A stretch of DNA of 64,000 nt from Mycolicibacterium vulneris (lineage in GTDB: Bacteria; Actinomycetota; Actinomycetes; Mycobacteriales; Mycobacteriaceae): positions 52,592-116,591 of the forward strand of contig NZ_NCXM01000021.1 in the NCBI RefSeq assembly GCF_002104765.1. The letters are read 5' to 3'. The position numbers and the translations under genes are program-made. The notes under the pieces are model-generated. The model did no database searches. It saw nothing but the letters and a program-made list of their open reading frames with translations, and was not told the origin of the DNA. Below, one piece after another: positions 37,113-45,307 of the stretch (positions are counted from its first letter, which is position 1; each line of letters opens with the position of its first letter).

Positions 37113-37663
37113 CGCAGCAGTCCGCGCATCTCGATCGTGGGCCGGGCCGTCAGCGCCGCCTGCTCGGCTTCGGCGATGGCGGTTTCCCGGTTGACGCCCA
37201 GCGGCATTTCCTGAATCTTCTCGTGCAGCTTCAGGATTGCGTACAACAGCATCTCCGGTCGCGGCGGGCAGCCGGGCAGGTAGATGTCCACCGGGACCAC
37301 GTGATCGACGCCCTGCACGACCGCGTAGTTGTTGAACATCCCGCCGGATGAGGCGCACACGCCCATGGCCAGCACCCATTTCGGCTCGGCCATCTGGTCG
37401 TAGATCTGTCGCAGCACGGGAGCCATCTTCTGGCTGACCCGCCCGGCGACGATCATCAGATCGGCCTGCCGGGGGGTGGCCGAGAATCGCTCCATCCCGA
37501 ACCGCGCGATGTCGAATCTTGGCCCGGCCGTTGCCATCATCTCGATGGCGCAGCAGGCCAACCCGAACGTCGCCGGCCACAGTGAGTTCTTGCGGACATA
37601 GCCCGCGACCTTCTCGACTGTTGACAGCAGGATCCCGCCGGGCAGCTGTTCCTCAAGACCCAC
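37109..37663 (-). CDS. nuoB: NADH-quinone oxidoreductase subunit B ([4Fe-4S] N2)
   Basis: 184 residues from GTG 37663. Tandem cysteines in FGLACCAIEMMAT, then MGVCASSGG and the final ligand in YLPGCPPRPE bind cluster N2, the electron donor to quinone. It begins 8 bp after nuoA. Confidence 0.97.
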   Translation of the reverse strand: MGLEEQLPGGILLSTVEKVAGYVRKNSLWPATFGLACCAIEMMATAGPRFDIARFGMERFSATPRQADLMIVAGRVSQKMAPVLRQIYDQMAEPKWVLAMGVCASSGGMFNNYAVVQGVDHVVPVDIYLPGCPPRPEMLLYAILKLHEKIQEMPLGVNRETAIAEAEQAALTARPTIEMRGLLR

Positions 37664-37671
37664 GTCTTACC

Positions 37672-38049
37672 TCAATCCCACGTCAGGCCGCCGCGGCGCC
37701 ACACATAGGCGTAGGCCACCAAAACCGTCAGCATGAAAATCACCATTTCGACCAGAGCGAACGTGCCAAGCGCGTCATAGCTGACCGCCCAGGGATACAG
37801 GAACACGATTTCGATGTCGAAGACGATGAACAGCATCGCGGTGAGGTAGTACTTCACCGGAAAGCGCTGCCCGGCTGTCGCACGCGGGCCGCTCACCGAC
37901 GTCTCGGTGGGTTCGATTCCGCACTCGTAGGCCGACATCTTCGACTTGTTGAAACGCGATGGGCCGGCCAGGCTCGCGATCGCCACCGAGCCCACGGCAA
38001 AGGCAGTGGCAATGGCGCCTAGCACCAGGATGGGTATGTAGACGTTCAA
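37672..38049 (-). CDS. nuoA: NADH-quinone oxidoreductase subunit A
   Basis: 125 residues if translation starts at TTG 38049 (LNVYIPILVLGAI), with GGAG just upstream; this matches the start of mycobacterial NuoA as I know it. A GTG at 38136 would add 29 residues without the family's features. Three helices; conserved YECGIEP and FIVFDIEIVFLYPW. First gene of the 14-gene operon. Confidence 0.93.
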   Translation of the reverse strand: MNVYIPILVLGAIATAFAVGSVAIASLAGPSRFNKSKMSAYECGIEPTETSVSGPRATAGQRFPVKYYLTAMLFIVFDIEIVFLYPWAVSYDALGTFALVEMVIFMLTVLVAYAYVWRRGGLTWD

Positions 38050-38488
38050 CTCGCTCCATGATCCGTCGTACGAGCCGCCGGCAGCGGCCAGGCGGTAACC
38101 AGGCTGCTGTGACGAACCGAGTCGCAAGCCCGCCACAGTGATTTACAACATAGCGTCGCGGCGTGCGGCGCGCTTGCCCGGGGTGGGCGATTTGCAGTAT
38201 TGGCGGTGACATGTCGCGCTGTGCTGCGCAAACTCGATAGCCGGTGCAATCAACGCTCGCCGCCGGACGACATCCGCCGCACCAACCGCTCGATGAGCAC
38301 CAGCAAAGGCGCGGCCGCGCCGATCGCTGCGGCACCAAAGATCAGGGGCGTCGCCAGCGCGGATGGCCCGCCGTCAGCAACGTCGCGACTAGCGACCGTC
38401 GCCGTGGCGCCGGTGGCCGAAGTGGTCAGGACTGCCGCATTGGCGGCCGAAAATCAACGGCCGCGGCAAAGACGCGGGGTGGAACGAA
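38050..38488. promoter_or_regulatory. nuo upstream region, no intact gene
   Basis: 439 bp between the response-regulator stop and nuoA, the presumed location of the nuo promoter. No clear -35/-10 pair stands out; TATGTT near 38148-38153 on the minus strand is a weak candidate. It also contains a hairpin at 38443-38464 and a start-less 66-codon open stretch (38250-38451, minus). In M. tuberculosis, as I recall, PPE52 lies here; no PPE sequence is visible in this window. Confidence 0.5.
38443..38464 (-). terminator. Possible hairpin terminator after the response-regulator gene
   Basis: Perfect 7-bp arms GCGGCCG / CGGCCGC around an 8-nt AT-rich loop, 25 bp beyond the stop codon. There is no T-tract, which is common for mycobacterial candidates. 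It may separate the regulator transcript from nuo. Confidence 0.4.
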
Positions 38489-38890
38489 TCAGCGAACCGG
38501 GGCTCGCAGCAGGCTGAGCACCGTGCGGCCCAGCAGGATGGGGTCGATGGGATGCGGCACCGCGCCCTCGGCGCGCGACCAGGAGGCCAACCACGCATCG
38601 TCGGGCCGTCCGGTCAGCACGACCAGGGGTGGGCAGGTCTCGAGTTCGTCTTTGAGCTGCTTTGCGATTCCCATGCCGCCGGTCGGGGTGGCCTCGCCGT
38701 CCAGGATGGCCAAGTCGATGCCGCCCTTGTCCATCGTCGCCACCACCATGGGCCCGGTCGCCACCTCGACGTAGCTCAATTCGGGCAGATCCGGATGCAG
38801 CTGCTTGCCCAGCGCACGCATCACCCGCTCGCGGGTTTGCACATTGCTGCTGTAGACGAGGATCCGCAGGGCGATGGTGGAGTCGGGCAC
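38489..38890 (-). CDS. Small single-domain response regulator (Rv3143-like)
   Basis: 133 residues from a GTG, the same length as Rv3143, the neighbour of nuo in M. tuberculosis. Receiver fold: LRILVYSSN, the phospho-acceptor Asp in DLAILDGEATP, and LVVLTGRPDD at the Thr/Ser position. The usual acidic pair at the N-terminus is not evident (LVYSSNV), so phosphorylation may be altered. No output domain, so it probably acts by protein contact. A TAGCAT -10-like element 7 bp before the GTG suggests a leaderless mRNA. Confidence 0.88.
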   Translation of the reverse strand: MPDSTIALRILVYSSNVQTRERVMRALGKQLHPDLPELSYVEVATGPMVVATMDKGGIDLAILDGEATPTGGMGIAKQLKDELETCPPLVVLTGRPDDAWLASWSRAEGAVPHPIDPILLGRTVLSLLRAPVR

Positions 38891-38943
38891 GGTGCAGATG
38901 CTACTGGTGTCGCACCGGGTTCACCGGGGTGCCCGCGGAATCC

Positions 38944-39480
38944 TTACTGTGATACCCGCACAAAGATGGCGTCGGCCGCGACCGTTGCCGTCGAGCTCAC
39001 CATGCCGAGCTGGTTCCAACCCAGGTCGAACCGGTTCCGATCGAGCTTGGTTTCACCGGTGATTCGGACCGAGCCGTCGTCGAGCTCGGAGATCGTCACG
39101 GGCAGCTGCACGTCCGCGGTGACGCCCTTGATGGTGAATGTGGTCCGCAGGTCGGCGGCCTTGCCTTTGGTCGGCTGCACCGCCGTGACGACGACGCTGA
39201 TCTCCGCGAAGCGGTCGACGTCGAAGAAGTCGGCCGACCGCAGGTGTTTGTCGCGGCGGCCGATGCCCGTGTCCAGCGAGGCGGTCCGGATGTCCAGGCG
39301 ACCGAAAACCGCTCCCTTGCCGGTCAGTTGGCCGTCGCCGGTGAAGTCGGTGAAGCGGCCCTTGACGTTCACCAGGCCCCACATGTTCTTGATCTTGAAA
39401 GTGATGGCCGAGCGATCCGGGGCCAGGTTCCACACGCCGGCCATGTCGGGATCGTGAAGCAGTGTCTCCAAGGTCGTCAT
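38944..39480 (-). CDS. YceI-family lipid-binding protein
   Basis: 178 residues from ATG 39480, with a GGGGGTG stretch just upstream; in-frame TTG and GTG codons a few residues earlier are alternatives. YceI beta-barrel signatures: AGVWNLAPDRSAITFKIKN at the N-terminus, SLDTGIGRRDKHLRSADFFD, and TFTIKGVTADVQLPV. The family binds isoprenoid-like lipids. No signal peptide, so probably cytoplasmic here. Same strand as the NTF2-like gene, 33 bp apart. Confidence 0.9.
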   Translation of the reverse strand: MTTLETLLHDPDMAGVWNLAPDRSAITFKIKNMWGLVNVKGRFTDFTGDGQLTGKGAVFGRLDIRTASLDTGIGRRDKHLRSADFFDVDRFAEISVVVTAVQPTKGKAADLRTTFTIKGVTADVQLPVTISELDDGSVRITGETKLDRNRFDLGWNQLGMVSSTATVAADAIFVRVSQ

Positions 39481-39513
39481 CGTCACCCCCAATGTGTCGT
39501 GGCGAATCTAGCG

Positions 39514-39915
39514 CTAGTTCATCAGCGGCGCGATTCCGGCCGGGTCGAAATATTCGTCGATCCGCTCGATCAGGCCGTCGGTGCCCACCCGGATCACGAT
39601 GCAGACCCGCAGCGAGATCGACTGCCCGGCATGCCCGGTGGCGTGCAAGATGTGCTGCTGGACGAAGCCGCGGGCGGACCCGTCATCGAAGAGCTGCCGG
39701 TCCAGGATTTCGTAGCGACGCTGTGTGGTCGCGCCGATGAACCAATCGATGACCCGCATCGCGCGGGCCTTGTCGTCGTCGCGCCGCGAGCCGACCCGCC
39801 ACACTGCGATGTCGTTGCTCCACATCGCGTCAACCGCGGCGACGTCGCTTCGCTCGATCGCCGTGAACAGGCGGTTGGCCGCGTCGAGGACCGTCTCGGT
39901 GCTGGAAGCGGGCAT
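39514..39915 (-). CDS. NTF2/SnoaL-like fold protein
   Basis: 133 residues. The order helix (LDAANRLFTAIERSDVAAVDAM), beta sheet (DIAVWRVGS), helix and long strands (GLIERIDEYFDPAG) fits the NTF2-like cone fold of SnoaL/ketosteroid-isomerase-type enzymes or binding proteins. No specific active-site set can be assigned. Confidence 0.85.
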   Translation of the reverse strand: MPASSTETVLDAANRLFTAIERSDVAAVDAMWSNDIAVWRVGSRRDDDKARAMRVIDWFIGATTQRRYEILDRQLFDDGSARGFVQQHILHATGHAGQSISLRVCIVIRVGTDGLIERIDEYFDPAGIAPLMN

Positions 39916-39976
39916 GTCTGGCTCCTCACTGATCGCCGGGCTATTCGCTGTCGTATCCGGGGTGGGCGACGGCCAA

Positions 39977-40279
39977 TCAGCGTCGTACCAGGGTGCGCAG
40001 GCAGGCGGTGACCTGGTCGGCTCGCCCGTCCAGCTCGCCGGCCCGTATCGCCGCGGCCAGCTGTTCCTCGTCGGCGAAGCCCAGGCCGGCCAGCGCGGTG
40101 CGGGATTTCGCTTCGCTCTCGTCGAGCAGTTCGCGCTCGACGATGCGCAGCGCGTTGGCGGCGACCCGGGCGTGGAAGTTGACCTGCCCTTCGGTCGCCC
40201 CGCGCACGTCGCTTTCCAGGAATTCGGCGACCGCGGCCACGAGTTCGGCGGCCAGTGGGCGGCCGTATGCCCCGATCAT
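39977..40279 (-). CDS. DUF6285 small protein, probable kinase partner (LvaB-like)
   Basis: 100 residues, overlapping the stop of the APH-type kinase (ATGA). Mostly helical (AAELVAAVAEFLESDV, FHARVAANALRIVERELLDES). Small proteins of this type follow APH-like kinases in acyl-CoA catabolic operons. I infer similarity to LvaB, which is needed by the LvaA kinase in Pseudomonas levulinate catabolism; family membership is from memory. Confidence 0.75.
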   Translation of the reverse strand: MIGAYGRPLAAELVAAVAEFLESDVRGATEGQVNFHARVAANALRIVERELLDESEAKSRTALAGLGFADEEQLAAAIRAGELDGRADQVTACLRTLVRR

Positions 40280-41268
40280 GGCCGCGCCTCGATCAGGTTG
40301 AGCAGGTCCCACTCGGTCTCGCAGACGCGACGCCCGATGGTGGCCAACTCGACCGAGCGGTGTTGCCCGCTCAGGTGCCGTTCGGCCTGGAAGCGGCAGA
40401 TGACACCCCAGCGCAAGGTGGCCAGCACCAGCCACCAGTGAAACGCCACCCGGTCGACGGTAGTCGCGCTGGCCTGCTCGTAGGCGCGCAGGAAGCTTTC
40501 GATGCTGCCCAGGCCGCCGGCGCCGAGGCTGGCCGGGGCGCCGAATCGCCAGGCCCGGATGCAGAACCACGCCAGGTCTTCGTAGGCCTGCCCGACGTGC
40601 ACCAGCTCCCAGTCCAGCACCGCGGCGAGCTTGGATCCGTCGATGATGAGGTTGCCCATCCGAAAGTCGCCGTGCACCAACACCGCCGGCGACGGCTGGG
40701 GACGGTGGGCGGCCAGCCAGCGAAACCCCCATTCGAATGTCGCGGTGGTGTCGCCCATGTCGTCGAGGCGTTGGCGCCATTCGGCGAGTTGGTCCTCGTG
40801 GGTCAGGTCCGGAATGTCGGTGTCGGCGCGGTGGATGGCGGCCACCGCCTGCGCGCATTGCTGCAGCAATCGGGTGCGCGCCGCGTGCCCGTCGGCGCCG
40901 TCGAGCTGGCGCTGGATGCGCCGAACGATGGTCTCGCCCTTGATCTCGTCACAAATCAAATACGGATTGCCCAGTGCGGCAGGAGAATTGTCGGCGATCA
41001 GCACGTGGGGGACCGGCGCCCCGGCCGCCGCCGCGGCCGCCTGCGTCCTGGCTTCCAGCTCCATGCCGGCGTGTACATCGTCGGGTGGGCCGGTGCGCAA
41101 GATCAGCGCACGACGCTGTGCGTTGATGATGGCCTCGAACGCCCAGGTGGTTCTGCTGGCGCCACCGGTCAGCGCGCGCAGGTTCTCAACCGCGGTGTCG
41201 GCGCCGACGGCGGCCGTGAGCACCCTGGCCAGCTTTGTGCCCAGTTCCGCCGACTCGTCGCTGTCCAT
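40276..41268 (-). CDS. APH-type kinase, probable 4-hydroxyacyl-CoA kinase (LvaA/ACAD10-like)
   Basis: 330 residues; the ATG overlaps the dehydrogenase stop (TGATG). Kinase motifs: Brenner box VLVHGDFRMGNLII, metal site AAVLDWELVHVGQAYEDLAW, and nucleotide-loop region LTGGASRTTWAFE. Phosphotransferases beside acyl-CoA dehydrogenases (as in ACAD10/11 fusions and LvaA) phosphorylate 4-hydroxyacyl-CoAs before the dehydrogenase-like partner removes phosphate. The neighbours on both sides fit this role. Confidence 0.85.
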   Translation of the reverse strand: MDSDESAELGTKLARVLTAAVGADTAVENLRALTGGASRTTWAFEAIINAQRRALILRTGPPDDVHAGMELEARTQAAAAAAGAPVPHVLIADNSPAALGNPYLICDEIKGETIVRRIQRQLDGADGHAARTRLLQQCAQAVAAIHRADTDIPDLTHEDQLAEWRQRLDDMGDTTATFEWGFRWLAAHRPQPSPAVLVHGDFRMGNLIIDGSKLAAVLDWELVHVGQAYEDLAWFCIRAWRFGAPASLGAGGLGSIESFLRAYEQASATTVDRVAFHWWLVLATLRWGVICRFQAERHLSGQHRSVELATIGRRVCETEWDLLNLIEARP

Positions 41269-42506
41269 CACTTCTTGCCGAATTTGAACAGCCGCTGCGC
41301 CACCCGGCGAATCTGGATTTCCTCGGCGCCCTCGGTGATCCGATAGCGACGGTGGTGGCGGTAGATGTGTTCGAACTGTTCGTGCCGACTGTAGCCGAGG
41401 CCGCCGTAGACCTGCATGGCGCGGTCGGCGGCGTCGCAGACCAGCCGGTTGGCGCGGTAGTTTGCCATAGACACCTTGTCGGAGACCTCCATGTGGTGGT
41501 CGCGGTCCAAATGCCAGGCGGCGTACTGCACGAGCAGTCGCACCATCTGCGCTTCGGTCTGTAGCTCGGCCAGCGGCCACTGCACGGCTTGGTTCACCGA
41601 CAGCGGTTTGCCGAATACCTTTCGGCCGGCGGCGTATTCGGCGGCGCGGTCGATACAGTACTGCGCCGCGCCCAGGCTGCTCGCCGCCTGCCGAATCCGG
41701 TTCTCGTGCAGGAAGGTCTGGGCGACTTCCAGGCCGCGGTCCACCTCGCCGAGCACCGCGTCGACGGGAATCCGAACATCGGTCAACTCGACTTCGCCGT
41801 GGTCGGTGGGCATGTTGAAGGTCCACCAGTAATAGGGGACGTTGAAGCCGGGCGTGTCGGTGGGCACCAGGAACGCGGTGATGCCGAACGCGGCCCCCGG
41901 ATCGCCGGAGGTGCGCGCGAAGACCAGGTCGTGCGTCGCGCGGTGCACACCGGTGTTGAACCGCTTGGAGCCGTTGAGCACCCAGCTGTCGCCGTCGCGT
42001 TCGGCGTGCGTCTCCAGCCAGGTGGCATCCGATCCGTGTTGCGGTTCGGTCAGGCCGAACGCCATGGACCGCTCGCCGGTGATCAGCGCCTCCGACCACT
42101 GTCTGCGTTGCTCGTTGGTGCCGAACCGCTCCATCATGATCACCTGCGGGAAGTTCCCGACGATCGACGATTCGTTCTGCAGGTCGTTGTGTAAGCCAAG
42201 ACCCTTGTGCGCCAAGTGTTCCCGGATGACCGCCATGTCGACGTTGCTGCCGTCGCGGCCACCCAGTGCGGCCGGCAGTCCATAGCGCAGCCAGCCGGCC
42301 TTGTCGGCCCGCCGGCGCATCTCGGAGAGCAGATCCTCCCATTCGCGCGTCGGGATCCCGTCGTTGTCCCAATCGGTGCGCGCATGCTCGCGGCGCTGGT
42401 CGAAGTACTGCATGTTCTCGCGTTCCAGCGGCTTGATCTCGGTCTCGATGAATTCGTCCATCTCGGCGAGTAAGCCCGGAAGGTGCTCTGGCAGAGTGAA
42501 ATCCAC
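41268..42506 (-). CDS. Acyl-CoA dehydrogenase family protein
   Basis: 412 residues. Family signatures MAFGLTEPQHGSDATWLETH (FAD/substrate loop), DSWVLNGSKRFNTGV and the C-terminal MQVYGGLGYSRHEQFEHIYR plus RITEGAEEIQIRRVAQRL. It may be the LvaC/ACAD11-like partner of the adjacent kinase rather than an ordinary beta-oxidation enzyme. It follows the TetR gene by 8 bp. Confidence 0.92.
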   Translation of the reverse strand: MDFTLPEHLPGLLAEMDEFIETEIKPLERENMQYFDQRREHARTDWDNDGIPTREWEDLLSEMRRRADKAGWLRYGLPAALGGRDGSNVDMAVIREHLAHKGLGLHNDLQNESSIVGNFPQVIMMERFGTNEQRRQWSEALITGERSMAFGLTEPQHGSDATWLETHAERDGDSWVLNGSKRFNTGVHRATHDLVFARTSGDPGAAFGITAFLVPTDTPGFNVPYYWWTFNMPTDHGEVELTDVRIPVDAVLGEVDRGLEVAQTFLHENRIRQAASSLGAAQYCIDRAAEYAAGRKVFGKPLSVNQAVQWPLAELQTEAQMVRLLVQYAAWHLDRDHHMEVSDKVSMANYRANRLVCDAADRAMQVYGGLGYSRHEQFEHIYRHHRRYRITEGAEEIQIRRVAQRLFKFGKK

Positions 42507-42514
42507 GTCTTCTC

Positions 42515-43159
42515 CTAAGATCGCGTGAGGCCGCCGTACAGGGTTTTCTTCCAGATCGTCGACAAGGTCGCGATGGCGTCTTCGTCGCTGAGGTCCACAC
42601 CCAACCCCGCGGGGCCAGATGGCCCGACGAACACGGTGGTGAAGTTCTCGAACAACAACGCGATGGCCGCCGCGGTGTGCTGGGGGTGCAGCTCGGCGCC
42701 GTAGCCCTGTTCCTGGGCGCGGCGCACCGAGGCTGCCACGAGATCGATTCCGAACCGCCGGAATTCGTTCTGGACGGCGGCGAAGCGCTGCTGGGTGGCG
42801 GCCAGCTGGGCCATGGCGATCATGATGCCGATGTTCTGCTTGAACATGTTCCAGTAGCCGGTGACCACCGAGGTGAAGAAGGCGTCGTCGTCGGGGGAGT
42901 GTGGCAGGTGGACGCTGAGTCCCGACGGCGTCACCACCTCGTGCAGGAACGATTCCGCGAGGGCGGCCAGCAGGTCTTCCTTGTCGGTGAAGTATCGGTA
43001 GAACACCGCAGGCGATTTGCCCGCGGCCGAGGTGATGTCGGCCAGGGTGGTGCCGTGAAAACCCCTTTCGGCGAAGAGCTTCCGGGCGGCCTGCTCGATG
43101 GCCAGCCGGGTCTGGCGGCCTTTGGCGGTCAGCTCGCGGTTCGCCTCCGGGGCGGACAT
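42515..43159 (-). CDS. TetR-family regulator inside the catabolic operon
   Basis: 214 residues; helix-turn-helix at ~20-60 (QAARKLFAERGFHGTTLADI, SAAGKSPAVFYRYFTDKEDL). The start overlaps the lyase stop (TGATG), so it is co-transcribed with the genes it probably controls. Possible operator at 47649-47666, upstream of the first gene of the operon. Confidence 0.92.
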   Translation of the reverse strand: MSAPEANRELTAKGRQTRLAIEQAARKLFAERGFHGTTLADITSAAGKSPAVFYRYFTDKEDLLAALAESFLHEVVTPSGLSVHLPHSPDDDAFFTSVVTGYWNMFKQNIGIMIAMAQLAATQQRFAAVQNEFRRFGIDLVAASVRRAQEQGYGAELHPQHTAAAIALLFENFTTVFVGPSGPAGLGVDLSDEDAIATLSTIWKKTLYGGLTRS

Positions 43160-44052
43160 CAGTTCCGCATCCGGTCGCCGGCGCGCAACAGTGCGCTCGG
43201 CAGGTCGTGACCCACCACCGCCTTCGCCACGTCGGCCGCGGCGATGGCGGCCTGCAGGTCCACGTCCACGTCGATGCCGCTGTCGGCCAGCAGGTATACG
43301 AGATCCTCGGTGGCGATGTTGCCGGTGGCGCCCGGCGCGAAGGGGCAGCCCCCCAGACCGCCGACCGAGGCGTCCAGCCGGGTCACCCCGGAGCCGACCG
43401 CGGCGTAGGCGCTGGCCAGGCCGGAGCCGCGGGTGTTGTGGAAATGCCCGCCAAGCGGCAGGTCGCCGATCACCGGACGCAGTTGTGCGATAAGCGAACT
43501 CACCCGGCCCGGGGTGGTGGTGCCGATGGTGTCGGCGATCGACAGGCGGTCGGCGCCGCGGTCGCGGGCGGCCGCGGCGATCTCGAGCACCCGCTGGGGC
43601 GGGGTGGGGCCTTCGAACGGTGAGTCCCAGGCGGTGGCGATGACGACTTCGACTGTGACGTCGCCGTCGTGCGCGATGGCCACGATCTCGTCGATCTGGT
43701 TAGTGGCCTCGGTGCTGGTGCGCCCGACGTTGGCCTTGCTGAAGGTGTCGTCGGCGGCCACCACGTATTCGATGGAGCGCAAGCCCGCGGCGACGGCGCG
43801 CCTGGCGCCGTTGGGGCTGGCCACCAGGGCTGAGAATTCGATGTCGGGATAGTCATGCAAATGGGCGGCCAGCTCGGCGGCATCGGCCATCGACGGCACC
43901 TTGGTGGGGGAGACGAACGCGGTGACCTCTACCTCGCGAACGCCGGTGACCGCCACCGCGGCCAGCAGTTCAAGCTTGGCCGACAAAGGAATTGGCGTTT
44001 CGATCTGCAGACCGTCGCGCAGGGCCACTTCGCGAATGTCGACGTGTGTCAT
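43159..44052 (-). CDS. HMG-CoA-lyase-like TIM-barrel enzyme
   Basis: 297 residues. HMGL-like aldolase signatures: REVALRDGLQIE at the N-terminus (catalytic Arg/Asp), GGHFHNTRGSGLASAYAA (metal His pair) and the lyase signature SVGGLGGCPFAPGATGN with the catalytic Cys. It splits a 3-hydroxy-3-methylacyl-CoA-type substrate into a ketone body and an acyl-CoA. Same operon as the CoA transferase; a MIRU precedes its start. Confidence 0.93.
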   Translation of the reverse strand: MTHVDIREVALRDGLQIETPIPLSAKLELLAAVAVTGVREVEVTAFVSPTKVPSMADAAELAAHLHDYPDIEFSALVASPNGARRAVAAGLRSIEYVVAADDTFSKANVGRTSTEATNQIDEIVAIAHDGDVTVEVVIATAWDSPFEGPTPPQRVLEIAAAARDRGADRLSIADTIGTTTPGRVSSLIAQLRPVIGDLPLGGHFHNTRGSGLASAYAAVGSGVTRLDASVGGLGGCPFAPGATGNIATEDLVYLLADSGIDVDVDLQAAIAAADVAKAVVGHDLPSALLRAGDRMRN

Positions 44053-44054
44053 TG

Positions 44055-44097
44055 GCGCCGCTCCTCCTCATCGCTGCGTTCTGCATCGTCGCCGGCG
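44055..44097 (-). repeat. MIRU-type repeat between the CoA-transferase and lyase genes
   Basis: 43 bp, 42 of 43 identical to the copy at 30435-30477, filling nearly the whole 49-bp gap. On the minus strand it gives GAGGAGGAG just before the lyase ATG. The frame across it again reads GDDAERSDEEERR but here is not joined to the upstream gene. Confidence 0.85.
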
Positions 44098-44101
44098 CGT
44101 G

Positions 44102-45307
44102 TCACAGCACCTCCTCGGTGCGCAGCTCGTCGAGTTCCTCGGCCGTCTTGCCCAGCAGCCCGATGAAGACGTCGTCGTTGTGCTGGCCCGGTCGCGCGGG
44201 GCCCGCGTTGCGGACCTGCCCCGGCGATTCCGAGAGCATCGGCACGATGCCCGGGCCCAACACGTTGCGCTGCACGCGCTCGTCGTAGTGCTCCACCAGC
44301 ATGCCGCGCGCCCGCAGCTGCGGATCGTTGACCACCTCGGCGACGGTGTTGATCGGCCCCGCGATCACCCCTGCGGCGGAGAGGGTTTCGATGATCTCGC
44401 CGGGCTGGCGTTCCGCGGCCCACGCGCCGATGATGTTGTCGAGTTCGTCTTGATTGCGGCCCCGCGCGACGTGCGTGGCGAACCGATCGTCGGTGGCCAG
44501 CTCCGGGCGGCCCATCGCCTTGCACAGCCGGGCGAAGACGGTGTCCTGGTTGGCGGCGATCACCACCCACGAGCCGTCGGCGCTGCGGTAGATGTTGGAC
44601 GGGGCGATGCCCTCGAGCCGGGTGCCCGACGGCCCGCGCACCACGCCGCCGACGTCGTAGTCGGGGATGGTGGATTCCTGTACGGCCAAGCATGATTCGG
44701 TCAGGGCGACGTCCACCACCTGGCCGCGCCCGGTGACGCTGCGCCGGTACAGCGCGGCCAGCGCGCCCTGGGCGCCGAACATGCCCGCCAGGCTGTCGCC
44801 GAGCGAAAGCGCCAGCCGGGGCGGCGGGCCGCCGGGAAAGCCGTTGAGGTGGCGCAGCCCGCTGGCCGCTTCGGCGACCGAGGCGTAGCCGGCCTTGGTG
44901 GCGTCCGGCCCGGTTTGCCCGTAGCCGGACACCCGGACCAGGATGATGCCCGGATTGCGTTCGCTGAGTACGTCGTAACCCAGGTTCCACTTTTCCAGGG
45001 TGCCCGGACGGAAGTTCTCCACCACGATGTCGGACTTCTCGACGAGTTCGCAGAACAGTTCACGCCCACGGGGGTGGCGCAGGTCGAGGGTGATCGCCTT
45101 CTTGTTGCGCGCGTGCACCGTCCAGAAGACGTGCTGCCCGTCGAGCTCGGCCTGACCCCAGGTGCGCAGCGGGTCCGGGGACTTGGGCAGTTCCACCTTG
45201 ATGACGTCGGCTCCCATGTCGCCGAGCAATCGGCCGGCGAAGGGCCCGGCGATCAGGGTGCCCAGTTCGAGCACCCGAACGCCGTCCAGCGGGCCGGTCA
45301 CCGTCAT
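44102..45307 (-). CDS. CaiB/BaiF-family (class III) CoA transferase
   Basis: 401 residues. N-terminal LDGVRVLELGTLIAGPFAGR and GADVIKVELP, VENFRPGTLEKWNLGYD, and the catalytic Asp in LALSLGDSLAGMFG. It transfers CoA between acids without loss of the thioester bond. Overlaps the hydrolase stop by ATGA, so the two are co-translated. Confidence 0.93.
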   Translation of the reverse strand: MTVTGPLDGVRVLELGTLIAGPFAGRLLGDMGADVIKVELPKSPDPLRTWGQAELDGQHVFWTVHARNKKAITLDLRHPRGRELFCELVEKSDIVVENFRPGTLEKWNLGYDVLSERNPGIILVRVSGYGQTGPDATKAGYASVAEAASGLRHLNGFPGGPPPRLALSLGDSLAGMFGAQGALAALYRRSVTGRGQVVDVALTESCLAVQESTIPDYDVGGVVRGPSGTRLEGIAPSNIYRSADGSWVVIAANQDTVFARLCKAMGRPELATDDRFATHVARGRNQDELDNIIGAWAAERQPGEIIETLSAAGVIAGPINTVAEVVNDPQLRARGMLVEHYDERVQRNVLGPGIVPMLSESPGQVRNAGPARPGQHNDDVFIGLLGKTAEELDELRTEEVL

